Shown: piece by piece, positions 10,721 through 22,596 of the stretch
Layout: the number at the start of each line of letters is the position of its first letter
How positions within the stretch are numbered: position 1 is the stretch's first letter
Origin: Archilochus colubris
Lineage: Eukaryota; Chordata; Aves; Apodiformes; Trochilidae
Direction of reading: 5' to 3'
Assembly (NCBI GenBank): GCA_023079485.1
Contig: CM041084.1
Coordinates: forward strand, 61,971,709-62,035,708
Length of the DNA: 64,000 nt
Translations under genes and position numbers: made by a program
Notes under the pieces: generated by a model
What the model was told of the DNA's origin: nothing
What the model saw: the letters and a program-made list of their open reading frames with translations, nothing else
Databases searched by the model: none

Positions 10721-12736
10721 TTTTGAATGGAAAGCCCATAAGAAGTAGAGCAGAGTTGAGTACAAAAGATGTAGCAGAAAGCCACCATTTGCTGGTCCCA
10801 GAAACAATTTCCATTTGTCTTGACTAACCAGAACATGATGTATTCTCAAGTGCTGCCCACTTGCACTGTAAACTACCTAGTGTGCAGCCTTGTGGATGCT
10901 TTGTATGTGTCCAAAAATAACCTGTGCATTTTTGACACCTCTCTTCTCACAGTAAAAAAAATAAAAATATCCATCAACTCGGAAAATATTACAGAAAGTT
11001 TATCTTGAATTCCTGGTCAAACATGTTTCCAGCAGCCTGAATTTGCAATGGATCTTTTGCCTGGGGCACCCTCTGCCTGCTGCAAGGGCAAGAGAAATGG
11101 CACTTGGAGCTCAGAGAAGCTTGGGCAGGACTTGAGCTTACCAGGATATTTCTACTCCCTTCTAAATGATGCTATGAGCAGAAAGAGAGCTCTTGGACAC
11201 ACAGCCAACCCCAAAAATACCATTATCTCTAAAGCAATTGTTCTGCCTTGCTGTTGAAAATCTAAATGTGGGTCAGTAATGTCTCAATCCAAGTTGCTCT
11301 ATTGTTTTAAACGTTGTGTTTACTTCATCCCTTCCCATTCATTATGCAAAGAAACACTGTGAGATAAACAAGCAGCATGAATAGTTTCATGGAGCCTGCC
11401 AGAATTTCCAAATATTTCATATTTTGGCCCCTGAGGTGAATTCAGTCTTCAGACCACCTAACTAGAGAATAAGCTGGATGCATTTGAAAATGCATTTGGC
11501 CAAGATTACAAAAACTTTTGAGTTGTACCATTTTGCACTGCTCTGCTAAACAAATTTCCTTATTACCTACTTTTTTTTTAATTTTAGAGCACACCTTCCC
11601 AGGGTGGTCCTTTGCTTGCATACCAGCCAGCAGACCATGGAAATATCGATTCAATGATGGCATTTGCAATGTCTGCCAGACATAGGGTTTTTAGAGACCC
11701 TTAGGTATGACTCAAGATAATTTAAAGGCTGTCACCCTGGCAAAGGTTTTGGAGACAGAGAGCCAGGCTCAGTAAAGGCTTTAACTAACACTGCTCACAA
11801 GCCATTGTGCAAATGATCTTTCTTTGAGATTCATCATATACAACATGGAATTGTTGAACAAATAAACATGGCAGAGTCCAGGTAAGGACTGGGACAAGTA
11901 GTTCGACCATGTAAAGTATGAGATCCACAAGGTATCAGACCTACTAGTGTGGCATTAGATGCATTGCCACTGAAATAAAGTTTTCTTTCTTTCCTTTTTT
12001 TTTTTTTTTTAAAATCTCTTTTACCTTCAGCAGAGTTCACATACACTTAACTTTCTTTGTATTTTCTAATTCAGTCTTTTTTCCACATCTACATTTTAAC
12101 AGGCCTATTTTTAAAGAAGTTTCTTCTTTTGTGTTCATCAGATTTCTTGCACTGGCTTGGAAAAAGTAATACACATATTCTGATTTATAACTTTGAAATA
12201 AGTTCTCTCCAGATTATATATTTTTGTATTCCAAAGCAATGGGCTATTAAAGTTGGTATGTGTAAAACTATAGGTTCCTCTTTCTTCCATTCAGCTGTCT
12301 ATCTGGATGTACCAACTCCTCCAATTCTACTAAAGGATTAAAGTAGTGGTGTCAATCAAATGTTGATGGCATATCATCATGGCAATTGTTTTACTGTGAT
12401 TAAAACTGTTGTACATAGTGCCCATGTTTCAAGTCAACATTCACAAATGCTCCATTTCTGTCACTGTGTTGATGTGTAGATGCTCATCCTTCCTGGCTGA
12501 AAAATGAAAGGGAAAACTCTGGTTGTGTTCCCTTGCTAAGATGCATAAACACAGTATTTCCAGAGAACTGAGACAGAATTTGCAGCTTCATCCTGAAGAA
12601 GCAGAGGGTGAAAATGCATCCCTTGCTTAAACTCACTGCTCTCAGCTCTTGATTTACTAGCAGCTGGCAAAGCAAGGAAAGTCATAGTAGAAAGCTTCAG
12701 TAGAAAAAGAAACTCTTGTATCTTAAGGCATTGCTT
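10721..12736. other. unique noncoding DNA
   Basis: No gene or mobile element recognised. It holds a T-run at about 11995-12010. Frames of up to 94 codons show no domain. Confidence 0.55.
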
Positions 12737-13680
12737 GATGTGGATGATTCCTGTGGAGTCCCCCAGGAATTAATATTGGGTCCAATGCTATTTAACATCT
12801 CCATAAGCCACCTGGATGTTGGGATCAAGATCATCAGGATGAAATTTGCTGATGACAACAAGATGAGTGAAGAGGTTGACACTCCAGAAGGCAGAACCAC
12901 CCTCCAGGATAACCTAAACAGACTGGAGGTGTGGTCTAGCAGGAACTTTATGAATTCAGTGTGGAAAAATGTAAGGTCTTGTACTGGGGAATAGATAACC
13001 CAAGAGTGAAATCCAGACAAGGATCCACTTGGCTAGACAGCAGCCTTGTGGAAAGGGACCTGGGGATCTTAGTGCACAACAGGCTCAACAGGAGTGAGCA
13101 GTGTGCTGCAGCAGCAAAACCAGCCAACAAGATCATCACCAGCAGAGATAAAGAAGTCATCAGCCTCCTTGTCAGATCACACCTGGAGTATTGTGTTCAG
13201 TTTTGGTACCCACTCTATAAAAATGATGCTGACAGATTGGAGAGGGTCCAGAAAAGAGCCACCAGGGTGATCAGAGGACTAGAGCACCTGCCATATGAGG
13301 AGAGACTGAGAAAACTGGGTTTGTTCAGCCTTGGGAAGAGAAGGCTAAGGGGAGACCTTATTACGATATTCTAGTACTTAAAGAGGTACTACAAAGAAGA
13401 TGGAGACTCCCTATTATACAAGGAGTCACCTGGATAAGACAAGGGGTAATGGGCACAAGTTACTCCTGGGGAGATTCCAATTGGATACAAAAGGTAAAAT
13501 TTTCACTATGAGGACAGTCACACATTGGAATGGTCTCCCAGGGGAAGTGCTGGATTCCCCCACTTTGGAAAGTTTTAAGTGTCAGCTCAACTGGGTGCTG
13601 GGACATCTCACAAAAGCAACAGTATTTGAAGGGTTGAACCAGGTGATCCTCGAGGTCCCAACCTGACATTCTGTGATTCT
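12737..13680 (+). mobile_element. CR1 LINE, 5'-truncated, sense strand
   Basis: This is the only clearly sense-oriented CR1 in the window. It keeps the C-terminal half of ORF2 and the 3' end. The conceptual translation contains GVPQ (from about 12755), LGPMLFN, a FADD catalytic box (12845-12856), [31 protein letters not shown] and RRLRGDL, in the order expected for a CR1 reverse transcriptase. The element ends ACATTCTGTGATTCT at 13680, the sense form of the CR1 tail. The 5' part of ORF2 and ORF1 are absent, which is usual for this family. It is clearly degenerate, because the coding similarity moves between frames. Confidence 0.95.
12743..13666 (+). pseudogene. broken CR1 ORF2 (reverse transcriptase C-terminal part)
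   Basis: Similarity to the CR1 RT runs through at least three blocks that need frame changes: about 12743-12994 (frame 2), 12961-13374 (frame 1, stop at 13372-13374) and 13400-13666 (frame 2). FADD is present in the first block. The consensus glycine after GVPQ is replaced by E. There is no endonuclease domain. The copy cannot make an active protein. It was probably dead on arrival by 5' truncation and then decayed. Confidence 0.9.
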
Positions 13681-15112
13681 TTTTCACTGTGAAAATACTG
13701 ATAGTCACTGGTATCTACTTCTGCAGCAGACAGTGTCTGCTCATATATGGCTCCAAAGCAGCAGCACACTGGTAGAACTACAGAAGACTTCAGAGGACCT
13801 GGCCTGTATTCCAGTGAGCCTACAGACTGAAAAATAAAGAAACAGACAGAAAAGCAAAAGAAGATCTTAAGGAAAAGAGCCAGTGTAGCATAATCATGAA
13901 CCATGCTTCCTATCAGAACATCTCTCTCAGAAACTGAAACTGTCCTCTTTTGCTCCTCAGCCAAGGTATAGGAAAGGTATAGGTGTTTTCCTAAAAATTG
14001 CTGCCTTTCATCTTCATTTTTACAGATAAACAAGAAAAGTTGTGTTAGAGGTTATTGTATTATGCCATCACCACATATGCAGGAATTAGAGAGCCCATGA
14101 GGCTTGCCCAGGGGAATAGTTTACACAGGTCTGCACCAAAGTGCTTCTATGCTTAATGCACCTCTCCACCTTCCATCTCCCTCCCCTCACATAGTCACAC
14201 AGGAATGCACAAACACAGCTGAGAGTCCTGCTCTGAAGAGGTGAAAAAACCAAACCAAACCAAACCAGATTTCATTTCAGTTTTGCATTGCAATAAATTT
14301 TTCAATATTTGTTAGGTAGCAGCCTGCAAAACATCACCCTTGAACCCAATTCCGCAGAAGCTCTTCACAGCAAAAATAACGAAGCCTTGCATGAGCCTCA
14401 CGGGGAAGAAGGGGGGCTTTCAGCTGTCTTGTTTTAGGATAGGGCAAACCTGGCTCCTGAAAAAGTTTATATGGGGTCACCAGGGGAGTAAGCTAAAGGA
14501 AAGAGGATTGCTAATAACATAGTGTCTCTCAGAGGTTCTTTCTCAGCACATCCTTGTCCTGGATGGACAAACATTTATTTATTTATTTACTTATCTAACT
14601 TTAAAAATTAATACTTCTTCATCAGCAATTCAGCAACAGACAAAATCCCTGCTTAATATTTGCAGAAGTCATGCAGGTTTATCTTTATTTCCAGATGACA
14701 GGACTGGTCTGGCTGGAGGCCCATGCAAAAGTAATCCAATGTTGTTATTGTTACTAAGTTGTCCTGAAGAAAGTTGGAGGCAGTTTATCTTTTATAGCAC
14801 TCCTCTCTAATGAATTGGCAACACATCTGACTTGGGTCCTTATATAGGGCCTCCCTTTAGCCCTCTCACCCCAACTTGTTACTGGCTTCCTGCTGATTTA
14901 CAACAAAATTTGGCTTTTGGTCTGCTCATTAATAAGGGTCTGTGACATTGCCCAGGTATGAAAAAGAGGAATAAAATTATGTGGGTTAAAAATTATATAG
15001 CTCTTTGAAGGTGAAGACAGCAGAGCAGGGCTTCAAAGTCCAGAGAGAAAAGTGATACCCACAGAAGGCTCTTTGTTTGGACAGCTATGCTGGCATAAAT
15101 CTCCTGCTTGTG
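13681..15112. other. unique noncoding DNA
   Basis: No gene recognised. It contains a (CCAAA)n run (about 14250-14268), a (TTTA)n run (about 14573-14589) and one copy of a diverged 48-bp pair at 14706-14753. A 141-codon minus-strand frame (13608-14033) overlaps the CR1 tail and has no domain. Confidence 0.55.
14706..14753 (+). repeat. copy 1 of a diverged 48-bp direct repeat
   Basis: It aligns without gaps to 15795-15842 at 36 of 48 positions, with shared blocks GGTCTGGC, TGCAAAA and TGTTGTTAT. The two copies lie about 1.1 kb apart. This is either an old local duplication or two copies of an unrecognised ancient repeat. Confidence 0.5.
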
Positions 15113-15189
15113 TTCCTTTAAACTGCCTCTAATTATTTGAGACTCATTTATCATTTGAGCGTCAAATAATTAGAACTGGTGTAAAGAAA
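15113..15189. repeat. 77-nt near-perfect hairpin
   Basis: Positions pair in one register (i + j = 30302) from 15113-15146 to 15156-15189 with no bulges. 28 of 34 positions pair, including two G-T wobbles, and the loop is 9 nt. The core, CTAATTATTTGA against TCAAATAATTAG, is perfect. Size and shape resemble a microRNA precursor or a small palindromic transposon remnant. I recognise no known microRNA in it. Confidence 0.7.
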
Positions 15190-16109
15190 AAGAGAAGGAG
15201 GAAGGAAGGCAGGAAAAAAGGAACGGAAGGAACAGACATCATAGTCCATTCAATTAGGTGATTTTGAACAGGAAGACCTTATTGAATTATCTTGATAAGG
15301 TGACTTGAATAATTCCTGAAGTTCAAGGAAAAGCAAACCAGGCCCCTTTATTGTCTGCATTATAGGACTATCAGAAACCCTTGGTCAGCAAAAGAGAGGT
15401 GAGATGCTGGTGAATACAAACTTAGCAAAGATCCAAATTAAGCACCAGAGCACGATAACTCCCTGAAGTTCTTGTTTGAAAAAGTACTGCTGTTTAGGAG
15501 TGCTGCCTACCATTCAACACAGCATTACAGCTCTCTGGTGTCAGAGAGACCTGAAAAGGAGTGTACGTGCCCTTGCACACAGTAAATGCCAACCTAATTG
15601 AGTTGCTGCACTGCAGCATGAGCAATGCAATGATCAAGCACTTTGTTTAAATATTCCTGAAGGGCTCAAATCCTACCCTAACTTACCTTTTTTTTTTATT
15701 TTTATTTTTTTTTTTTGGCAAAACCACCAACTTCAAAAGGATTGTATAGGTTACCATTGAAAACAGAGCATTTCTTGCTGGGTGGCAGTTTATTGGTCTG
15801 GCCAGGAGCCAGTGCAAAAATAACCTGGTGTTGTTATCGTTATTCAATAACTGTTCTTCCAGTATTCACTCCCCTTGGTCTTAGCTTCTTTTTCTTATTT
15901 CTCCGCTTTCTGCAAAATTTTACTACAAAGCAAAAGTTGGGCACAACTTATATAGAAAAAATCTGTGCCTCTGTAACGTGACCTCTGTATCTAGACAGGT
16001 GACAATAAACAGTGGAGAAAGGCAAGGTTATCACTGTTTTCACTTACAAAAGTTCCGCTGGCAACAAAAAAAATGGATGAGAGGGAAAAGCGATTAAGAG
16101 GGAGGAGGG
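15190..16109. other. unique noncoding DNA with T-rich tract
   Basis: A purine-rich patch lies at 15185-15225 and a T-rich tract at 15688-15716. The second copy of the diverged 48-bp repeat is at 15795-15842. No gene is seen. Confidence 0.55.
15795..15842 (+). repeat. copy 2 of a diverged 48-bp direct repeat
   Basis: Partner of 14706-14753 (36 of 48 identical, ungapped). Similarity fades on both sides, so any larger unit is not recoverable by eye. Confidence 0.5.
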
Positions 16110-16147
16110 AAAAAAAAAAAAAGAAAAGAAAAAGAAAAAGAAAAAAA
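16110..16147. repeat. A-rich / (GAAAA)n low complexity
   Basis: An A-run followed by GAAAA-type units. The flanking GGGAGGAGGGA makes the whole of 16070-16147 purine-rich on the + strand. Confidence 0.85.
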
Positions 16148-18464
16148 GCACAAAGCTGGCTGAGAAACAGAAAACACATGAGGAATTAAATTCCAGAGTT
16201 ATGCAATGAGATCTGTGTTACCAGGTACAGGGGTCAACACACTGTAGCAACAGGTGCCAAAGATATCAGGCAAAGATTTCTAATGGCCCCCATGAGGACA
16301 GGGAAGGACAAGTTGTGCATCTGTGAGAGGCAGCTGCTCCCTACTCCCAAAAAGCTCAGTCCCCAGGGGAGCTGGGAGCTGAGCACACTTCTCACTGGGC
16401 CCACATCTTTATCTCAATAGGCAGCATTTTGCCTTGATGAGCAGCACTATTTGGGGCTCGCCAAGTTCCTACTACTGTTTTTAAACTATAATTTGGGAGA
16501 GCAAGCACCGCCTGGTAGGCCATGGTGGGATTGTTGTGGCAGTGATGAACTCTGTAAGGTGAGTGAGGCAAGAAACAACAGAAGAAAGGCTCCAGGGCTG
16601 CCTCTGAGGGACTGGAAGGGGAGTCAGGACAGGAGGCACGCTGACAGAGAAATGCTGCTGGTTTTGATGGATGCCTGCTGGGACTGTGGGCAGTGGCCCA
16701 GGCCAGGGAAGGGATGCCCAGATGCTCAAGGCAGCGAGTTACAGAGCAAATACCCTGCAGCAGAGGTCTGGGCTTGGCGTCCTCTCCAGTGCTGGTCTGG
16801 GAGTCTGAGCCCCACAGAGAAATTGCAGAAGTGCTCGGCTTGGTGGACAGCCCCACCGACCTGACCCTCCTGTAGCTGTGCCTCCAGCTTGCCTTGCAAC
16901 CTTCTCCTTACCCTCTTCCTCCATGCAGTGACCCACTGAGCTATAAATACCCCCCTGCAGCACTTGGTACAATAGATAAGCCTGGCGAAGCTCTTGTGGG
17001 AGACGCTGTGGCTTCACATCTGCTTGTTAAAAATATCACATATTATTTAAAAAAAAAAAAAAAAAGTTTCTTGTGACTAATTTCAACAGCAAACCATATG
17101 GTCTTTTTACTTCTCCTGCTCTCATAATAATTAAATGGCTAATTTCCCCTCTTAAACTACCTTCGGCCCACAGAAAGAAACAAAGGAAATCACAGCTATT
17201 CAGCTACAAAACATCTTGTTAAAGCACAGCAAAGAGTTATGCAATCAACCCCACAAAAGCTGGAATTTCACAGTTATATCTAACACTCCTAGTTAACAAG
17301 AACAGGCTTTAAACTGGGGCTTTTTTTTTCTCCTGTAGTTTCTGTTTGCGGGCACAGCAGTCACAGTTAAGGTCGGGTGTCAGACCAGATTTAAACCATG
17401 AACGTCTGTTTCCTTGGGGGTTTTTTGTGCACAGGAGTCAGGACCTTATTGTGATTTAAATCAGCTGATGGATACTTTGGAAGAGGCTTCCACCTCTTTT
17501 GTGGGAAACAAAGAATATGATTGCTTTCACTGCACAAATGCCTGTGTATCTCCCTGTGCATTGCACATCCTGCAGCAAGAGCCCTCAATGCTGGTGCCCA
17601 CCGACGCATTTTATATCTTCATTCTGGGGATGTTTTGGGGCAACTCTGCCCTCCCCGACAGAAGGTGCCAGCTCCTGCCTGCTGGGGCCTGCTCAGCCCA
17701 GCCATGCTCCTTTACCCTGCACCTGCGCCAAAAACGTTGGATTTTGTAATCCCAGGTGGAGCCCATCAGGCCATTGCCCAAGAGCACTGGGATGTGAGGG
17801 ATTTTTTTTTTTTTTTAATTTCTTTTTGGCAAAGCAGCAGTGAGCCCTTCTCTGTGACACAGGTTCAAGGAAATACTTTAGAACGTGCCAGGCCTGAAGC
17901 ACGTGGCTGGTTCAGTTTAGGTAGAAGGAGCTATGCTGATGATCCTAGAGAGATTAAATTAAATTAAAATAAATTAGCTGAGAAGGTGCTTGAAGCAGAA
18001 AAGCAGTCCTTCATTCTACAGACTCAGAGCAAGTCAAGGTCCAGCAAAAGAGACTATGCTGCAAACTCATACTCCTGGGTGATGCTTTGAGCATGGTCTC
18101 TTCTTGAGTGTGGGACACAGTGGTTGACCCCAGAGGTGGCAATTTTGCTGCAAAGCCCAAAGTCTCCAGGTTCTCTTTCACTTCTCTTCCATTTCCTCCC
18201 ACTCCTGGTTAAACAGCTTCAGGACTGCAGGGTGGGATGTGCTGGTGGAGCCTGAGGATCCATCCCTGTGAGGGACAGAAGGATGCTGCAAAGGGACACG
18301 TCCCAGTACCCAGCCAAGAAAGGAGCTCTGCTGGAGGAGCTGCAGATTCCTGGAGGAGGATGCTGGTGGCACAAAACAATGAACAATGTCACTGCATTCA
18401 ATGAGACAGAACTGAACTTGATGGCTTGAGCAAGAGTGTCCATTTGTCTGCTATACTGCAGTGC

Positions 18465-18580
18465 TCAGATTGGCACTTAGGAGATTAAGGTGGGTATTTG
18501 GGTGCCTAAATGGCTGTCGGAAAAATTAAAATTTAGAACTGGGTGCCTTCATTTAAACAATCAGGTCTGAAAATTAGAGT
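18465..18580. repeat. possible old amniote repeat remnant
   Basis: CACTTAGGAGATTAAG and GGGTGCCTAAATGGCTG, then TCAGGTCTGAAAATTAG, resemble a reptile repeat with 'GTGCCTAA...CTGAAAATC' words. The similarity is weak and the family is not named. A chance match is quite possible. Confidence 0.25.
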
Positions 18581-20261
18581 GAGAGATTGCATGCCTGAGT
18601 ATAATTTAAAATGCAGACTCATTATGGATATTTTTATTGTTTAAGAAAATTCTTCCTGACTGGAAATGAGGCAATGACCAGGACTGTAAAGACTGAAGAA
18701 AACTATGGTGGTGCTGGGCAATTTTCTTGATAAGATGAGCCACTAGGTGACACTTTGCATAATAATATGACGGACTGAACATTTCCATGCTACATTTTAA
18801 TTTTCTGGCTTGGTAAAACCTATTATGCACTGGTGCCAGAGAGCCCACAGACCATAAAGTAGGGCCTTCCAAAAGTACCTGCCTTCCTGATAAAGCAGGT
18901 GGCCATTAGCTGTATCTCATGCATCTGAGCAGAAGAAAAATAAAAGCAGAAAGAAGAAATGAGCAGAAAAAGAATGACCACAGAGCAACAGAGAGAGCGG
19001 GAGAGAACTAACTGGCCTAGGAAACTGGCCAGGGGAAGATGTGGTGAAAAGGAGTGGGAAGAGATCCACAAGGTGGGACACTAAGAGATAAGAAAGGGTA
19101 AACAAAGTAGCAGTAAGGTCTGAAGAGATAAAAATTGGTGACAAAAATAAGAGTGGGAACAGGGAGGAAAAGGATAGTGAAGTTAGGGAAGACCAAGCTG
19201 AGCAGAAAAGACAAGAAGAGTGGCACTTGGGAGGAATCAGAAGCTAAATATCCACTCATAGATTCACAGCAATATAAAACACCAACATTTCAGTCAGGAA
19301 GAATGCTCCACATGTTTTCCCAAGCAACAGTCTCCAAAGCCAAGGGAGAGCTGTCTTCAAAACAGGGGAGAGCAGACAATACAACTGTGTTTCAAGTTGG
19401 TTACTTATGTTTCAGACAGCTTATTTATATATCTAGCATAAAATATAAAAACATAGAACATCTTTTGATTTTGCTATGAGGTATGGTTGCTACTGATTAA
19501 AGAATTGAATTTAGAAGATGTACCTCTTGATACAACTACAAAATAGCTGATTTTGATTTTTTACATTACACTACTTACCTATCCCTGTTTAAGAAAAAAA
19601 TTACACATATCTACTAGAATTTTCTCAACTGTTTATGAGCATTTCTCCCTGTGATGTGAATCTAAATACTCCAGTTATTCCTGTGATTTTTTCTTTATGC
19701 TCCACCTGGGAAATGATCAGGAATATAAGTTTTATCCTAAAGTATTGCAATGTGTGAATTACTTGCACCATCACAGCTGTGGGGTTTTTTGGTTTTGTTT
19801 GTCTGTTTGTTTGTTGGTAATGCTTACTGATGACTTCTGACTGGCAAAGAAAGGCAGTTAGTGAATGCAAAGGGAATTCTCCCTCAGAGTCACATAATGT
19901 TGCCAGAAACAATTGACTTTGGGAGAGGAAAGAATTAATAAATGCGTAAATCCAGAGTGGTGGGAATGCAGCACCTTACAGTCACTTACACGTGCTAACA
20001 GAAAATTACTGGGTGCAAATGGATCTCCAATTATAGCCCACTCCTCCATGGCTAACATATCAGCAGTATCTTCATTAAACATTTCCACTTTCCCTAAGGG
20101 CACCTGCTTCTGTTTTGGAAAAAGAAATCACAGAAATCACAGTTGCTTGGAATCTAGAACAGACTAAAGTCACAGCAACAGAACAAATTACTCTAATTTA
20201 AGAATTACGGTGGTCATTTCTTAAAGGTGAAAATCAGTTTACAATTTCCACCTGTCCCCAC

Positions 20262-20287
20262 GGAAGTCAAAATGTGTTTTGACTTTC
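20262..20287. repeat. 26-nt hairpin, possible fold-back remnant
   Basis: AAGTCAAAA (20264-20272) and TTTTGACTT (20277-20285) are perfect arms around TGTG, with outer positions also pairable. The GGAAGTCAA...TTTTGACTT pattern recalls the same amniote fold-back family suspected at 1650-1702. Confidence 0.4.
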
Positions 20288-21819
20288 ACATCTACGTCTG
20301 ACAATCATAATCCATAATGCAAATGGTAATAAACTTTCCCTGCCATACAACAAAAAGGTAGCCAGAAATACAGGCAAGGGTTTATTGATTCCCTTTCCCA
20401 AAATGCAGATGTTTAAGATCAGCTACTCCTGCCCAAACCTGCAGCACCTAAAAGCATTTGTTCTTTAAAATGTAATTTTAGGTTACAGGTTCTTGACTTG
20501 AAGAACTGGGAACACATCACTGCCGTGACACAGCACATTTGGTACCTTCTCCAAGGCCTGGCATTGGATTTCTGTGTAGAAAGTGAAGTGAGAAGCTTTA
20601 CAGCCCTTCCCTGCAGCCATTCAGTGCCCTTTCTAAACTGCTGCTTTAGAGCCACTGAAAGTCTTCGCTGAAACACGAACTCTTTGCAACTGGAAGTCTT
20701 TGCTGAAAGGATGCTTACAGTCATTCTGAGGGAATGGTGAGTCAAAAGAGTGCTGCTTTACTGGGAAAACAGGAACAGAGCATTATCCTAGCAAGCACTG
20801 CTAATCCTTTGCTTCCATCAGCTCTTAGCTTTGCAAAAAAGCAACAAGACCAAGTGGCAAGGTGAAAACATAGCTCAAGTGTATCTCACTCTACTTCAGT
20901 GTAGAAAGTGCCAGCAGAAAATCCTGAAATTCCCAAGCTGAATTTTTCTTACTGAATCAAGGAGGACAATTTTATTTTCGTATTGATTGCCTCTTGCATT
21001 CTGAGGTCCTTGAATGAAGGGCATTTTATAAATGTAAATTTGATGGACTGATACATTTATATTCATGAGAATGCAGCTGGAACTAAGCAGGTTAGTGTTA
21101 GTTTACACTCCAATTTTGTCAATAATCATCAGGAAAAGGAGGGATTAATGGCTCACCCTTGTAATCTAATCATATCAGTGCTATCCACTAATCTGGACAA
21201 TGCAAGAGCATATCTGTTATGTCAGACTTGCATAAGCAGTGATTTTCCAAATCTACAGTTAACATTTAGACAATGTTGCATGGGTTTTGGCACCCATTTT
21301 CATCTGCCATTTGCTGCAGAAACATTTATGTATAGTAACACATAAACAATTCAGGGTTCATATAACAGACGAGAAAAACTATAAACCTGAATAAAAGATG
21401 GCTAAATTTACACAACTGATCCACAGACAAAGAACAGGTATTCGTGGCATGGACAAATATAAAAGGAGACAAGACATGGTAACAAAGCTGGATTCAAGCC
21501 CATTTGTCTAAGCAAGGCTCACAGAAAAGTGCATTTACATCACTTGATAAGCACTATGGTAAGCATGATAACATCCCCCAGCACTGAGACCATTCCACAT
21601 TGCACAGCTACCCTGGTGGTCCACTGGAAATGCTTGTTGTAGGAACCCTGATATACCCCATACGTTGATATTTTATCACTTAGGGTGTCTAACCTTGTCT
21701 GGAGCAGAAGCACAAACACAGTGATAAGTGTGGGCTGCTGCTAACACCCCGTCTGCATGACTGGTGGCCCTACATCTGATTGCCCCAGTGTTGCCATCAC
21801 GGGCAGCGGGACAACAGTA

Positions 21820-22518
21820 TCATAGAATCATTATGGTTGGAAAAGACTTTCAAGATGATCAAGTCCAACCATAATTCAACTACCACAACCACTAAACCAT
21901 ATCCAGAAGCACCATGCTTCTTGAACATCTCCAGGGGTGGCGACTCCACCACCTCCCTGGGGAACACATTCCAATTCCACTTTTTCAGTAAATAAATTTT
22001 TTCCTAATATCCAATCTAAACATCCCCTGGCACAACTTAAACCCATTTCTTTTCATTTATCACTAGTTACTAAGGAGAAGACACCAACCTCCTTTCAGGT
22101 AGTTGTAGAGAGCAGTAAGATCTCCCCAGAGCCTTCTCTTCTTCATACTAAACAACCCCACTTTCTGCAGCTGTTCCTCATATGACATGCCCTCCAAACC
22201 CCTCACCAGCCTTGTAGCTCTTCTCTGGACACACTCCAGGACCTCAGTGTCTTTCTTATACTGTGGCATCCAGAACTGAACACAATACTCAAGCTGTGGC
22301 CTCACCAGGGCTGAGTACAGGAGCACAACCACTTCTCTGCTCCTGCTGGACACACTTGTTTTTGAAACAGGCCAAGATGCCATTGGCCTTGGCCACCTGG
22401 GCACACTGCTGGATCATCTTCAGCTGGCCATCCACCAATACTTCCAGTTCCTTCTCCACTGGGCTGCTTTTCATCCACCCTTCCCCAAGCCTGTGGTGTT
22501 GTAGCGTTGCTTGGAGTT
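21820..22518 (-). mobile_element. CR1 LINE, 5'-truncated, antisense (CR1-Y-like)
   Basis: It starts on the + strand with TCATAGAATCA (21820), the reversed CR1 tail. It then follows the CR1 3' UTR and C-terminal ORF2 on the minus strand, with [24 protein letters not shown]-like [18 protein letters not shown] and RRLWGDL. It ends near the CTGTGGTGTTGTAGCG word, inside the region that lies before the C-terminal part. Wording such as CCTTTCAGGTAGTTGTAGAG fits my memory of the CR1-Y group. RT motifs A to C are missing because of truncation. Confidence 0.95.
22063..22474 (-). pseudogene. broken CR1 ORF2 C-terminal fragment
   Basis: The RT-tail similarity is split between two minus-strand frames: 22289-22474 ([30 protein letters not shown]) and 22063-22404 ([20 protein letters not shown] onward). 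A frameshift lies in their overlap. There is no catalytic core. The copy is inactive. Confidence 0.85.
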
Positions 22519-22573
22519 TGCTAGGAGGTTTCTTGAGCAGTATTATCCCACTACTTCATAATTTTTTACTTCC

Positions 22574-22596
22574 TTTTTTTTGTTTTGTTTTGTTTT
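22574..22596. repeat. (TTTTG)n tract
   Basis: T-run followed by about three TTTTG units. Confidence 0.7.

Larger units (their letters stand above)
16148..21819. other. unique noncoding DNA
   Basis: A moderately GC-rich patch at about 16330-16900 gives overlapping open frames of up to 154 codons on both strands, with no domain. A consensus splice-donor word, TAAGGTGAGT, lies at about 16554-16563 but has no partner I can defend. There are A- and T-runs near 17048 and 17805 and a GTTT-rich stretch at 19785-19816. The rest is featureless AT-rich DNA. Confidence 0.5.

Noticed and set aside
16392..16864. Overlapping 137- and 154-codon frames on opposite strands, and a consensus GTGAGT donor at about 16559
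   Set aside because: Frames on both strands lengthen together because the patch is GC-rich. There is no domain, and no acceptor or neighbouring exon could be paired with the donor.
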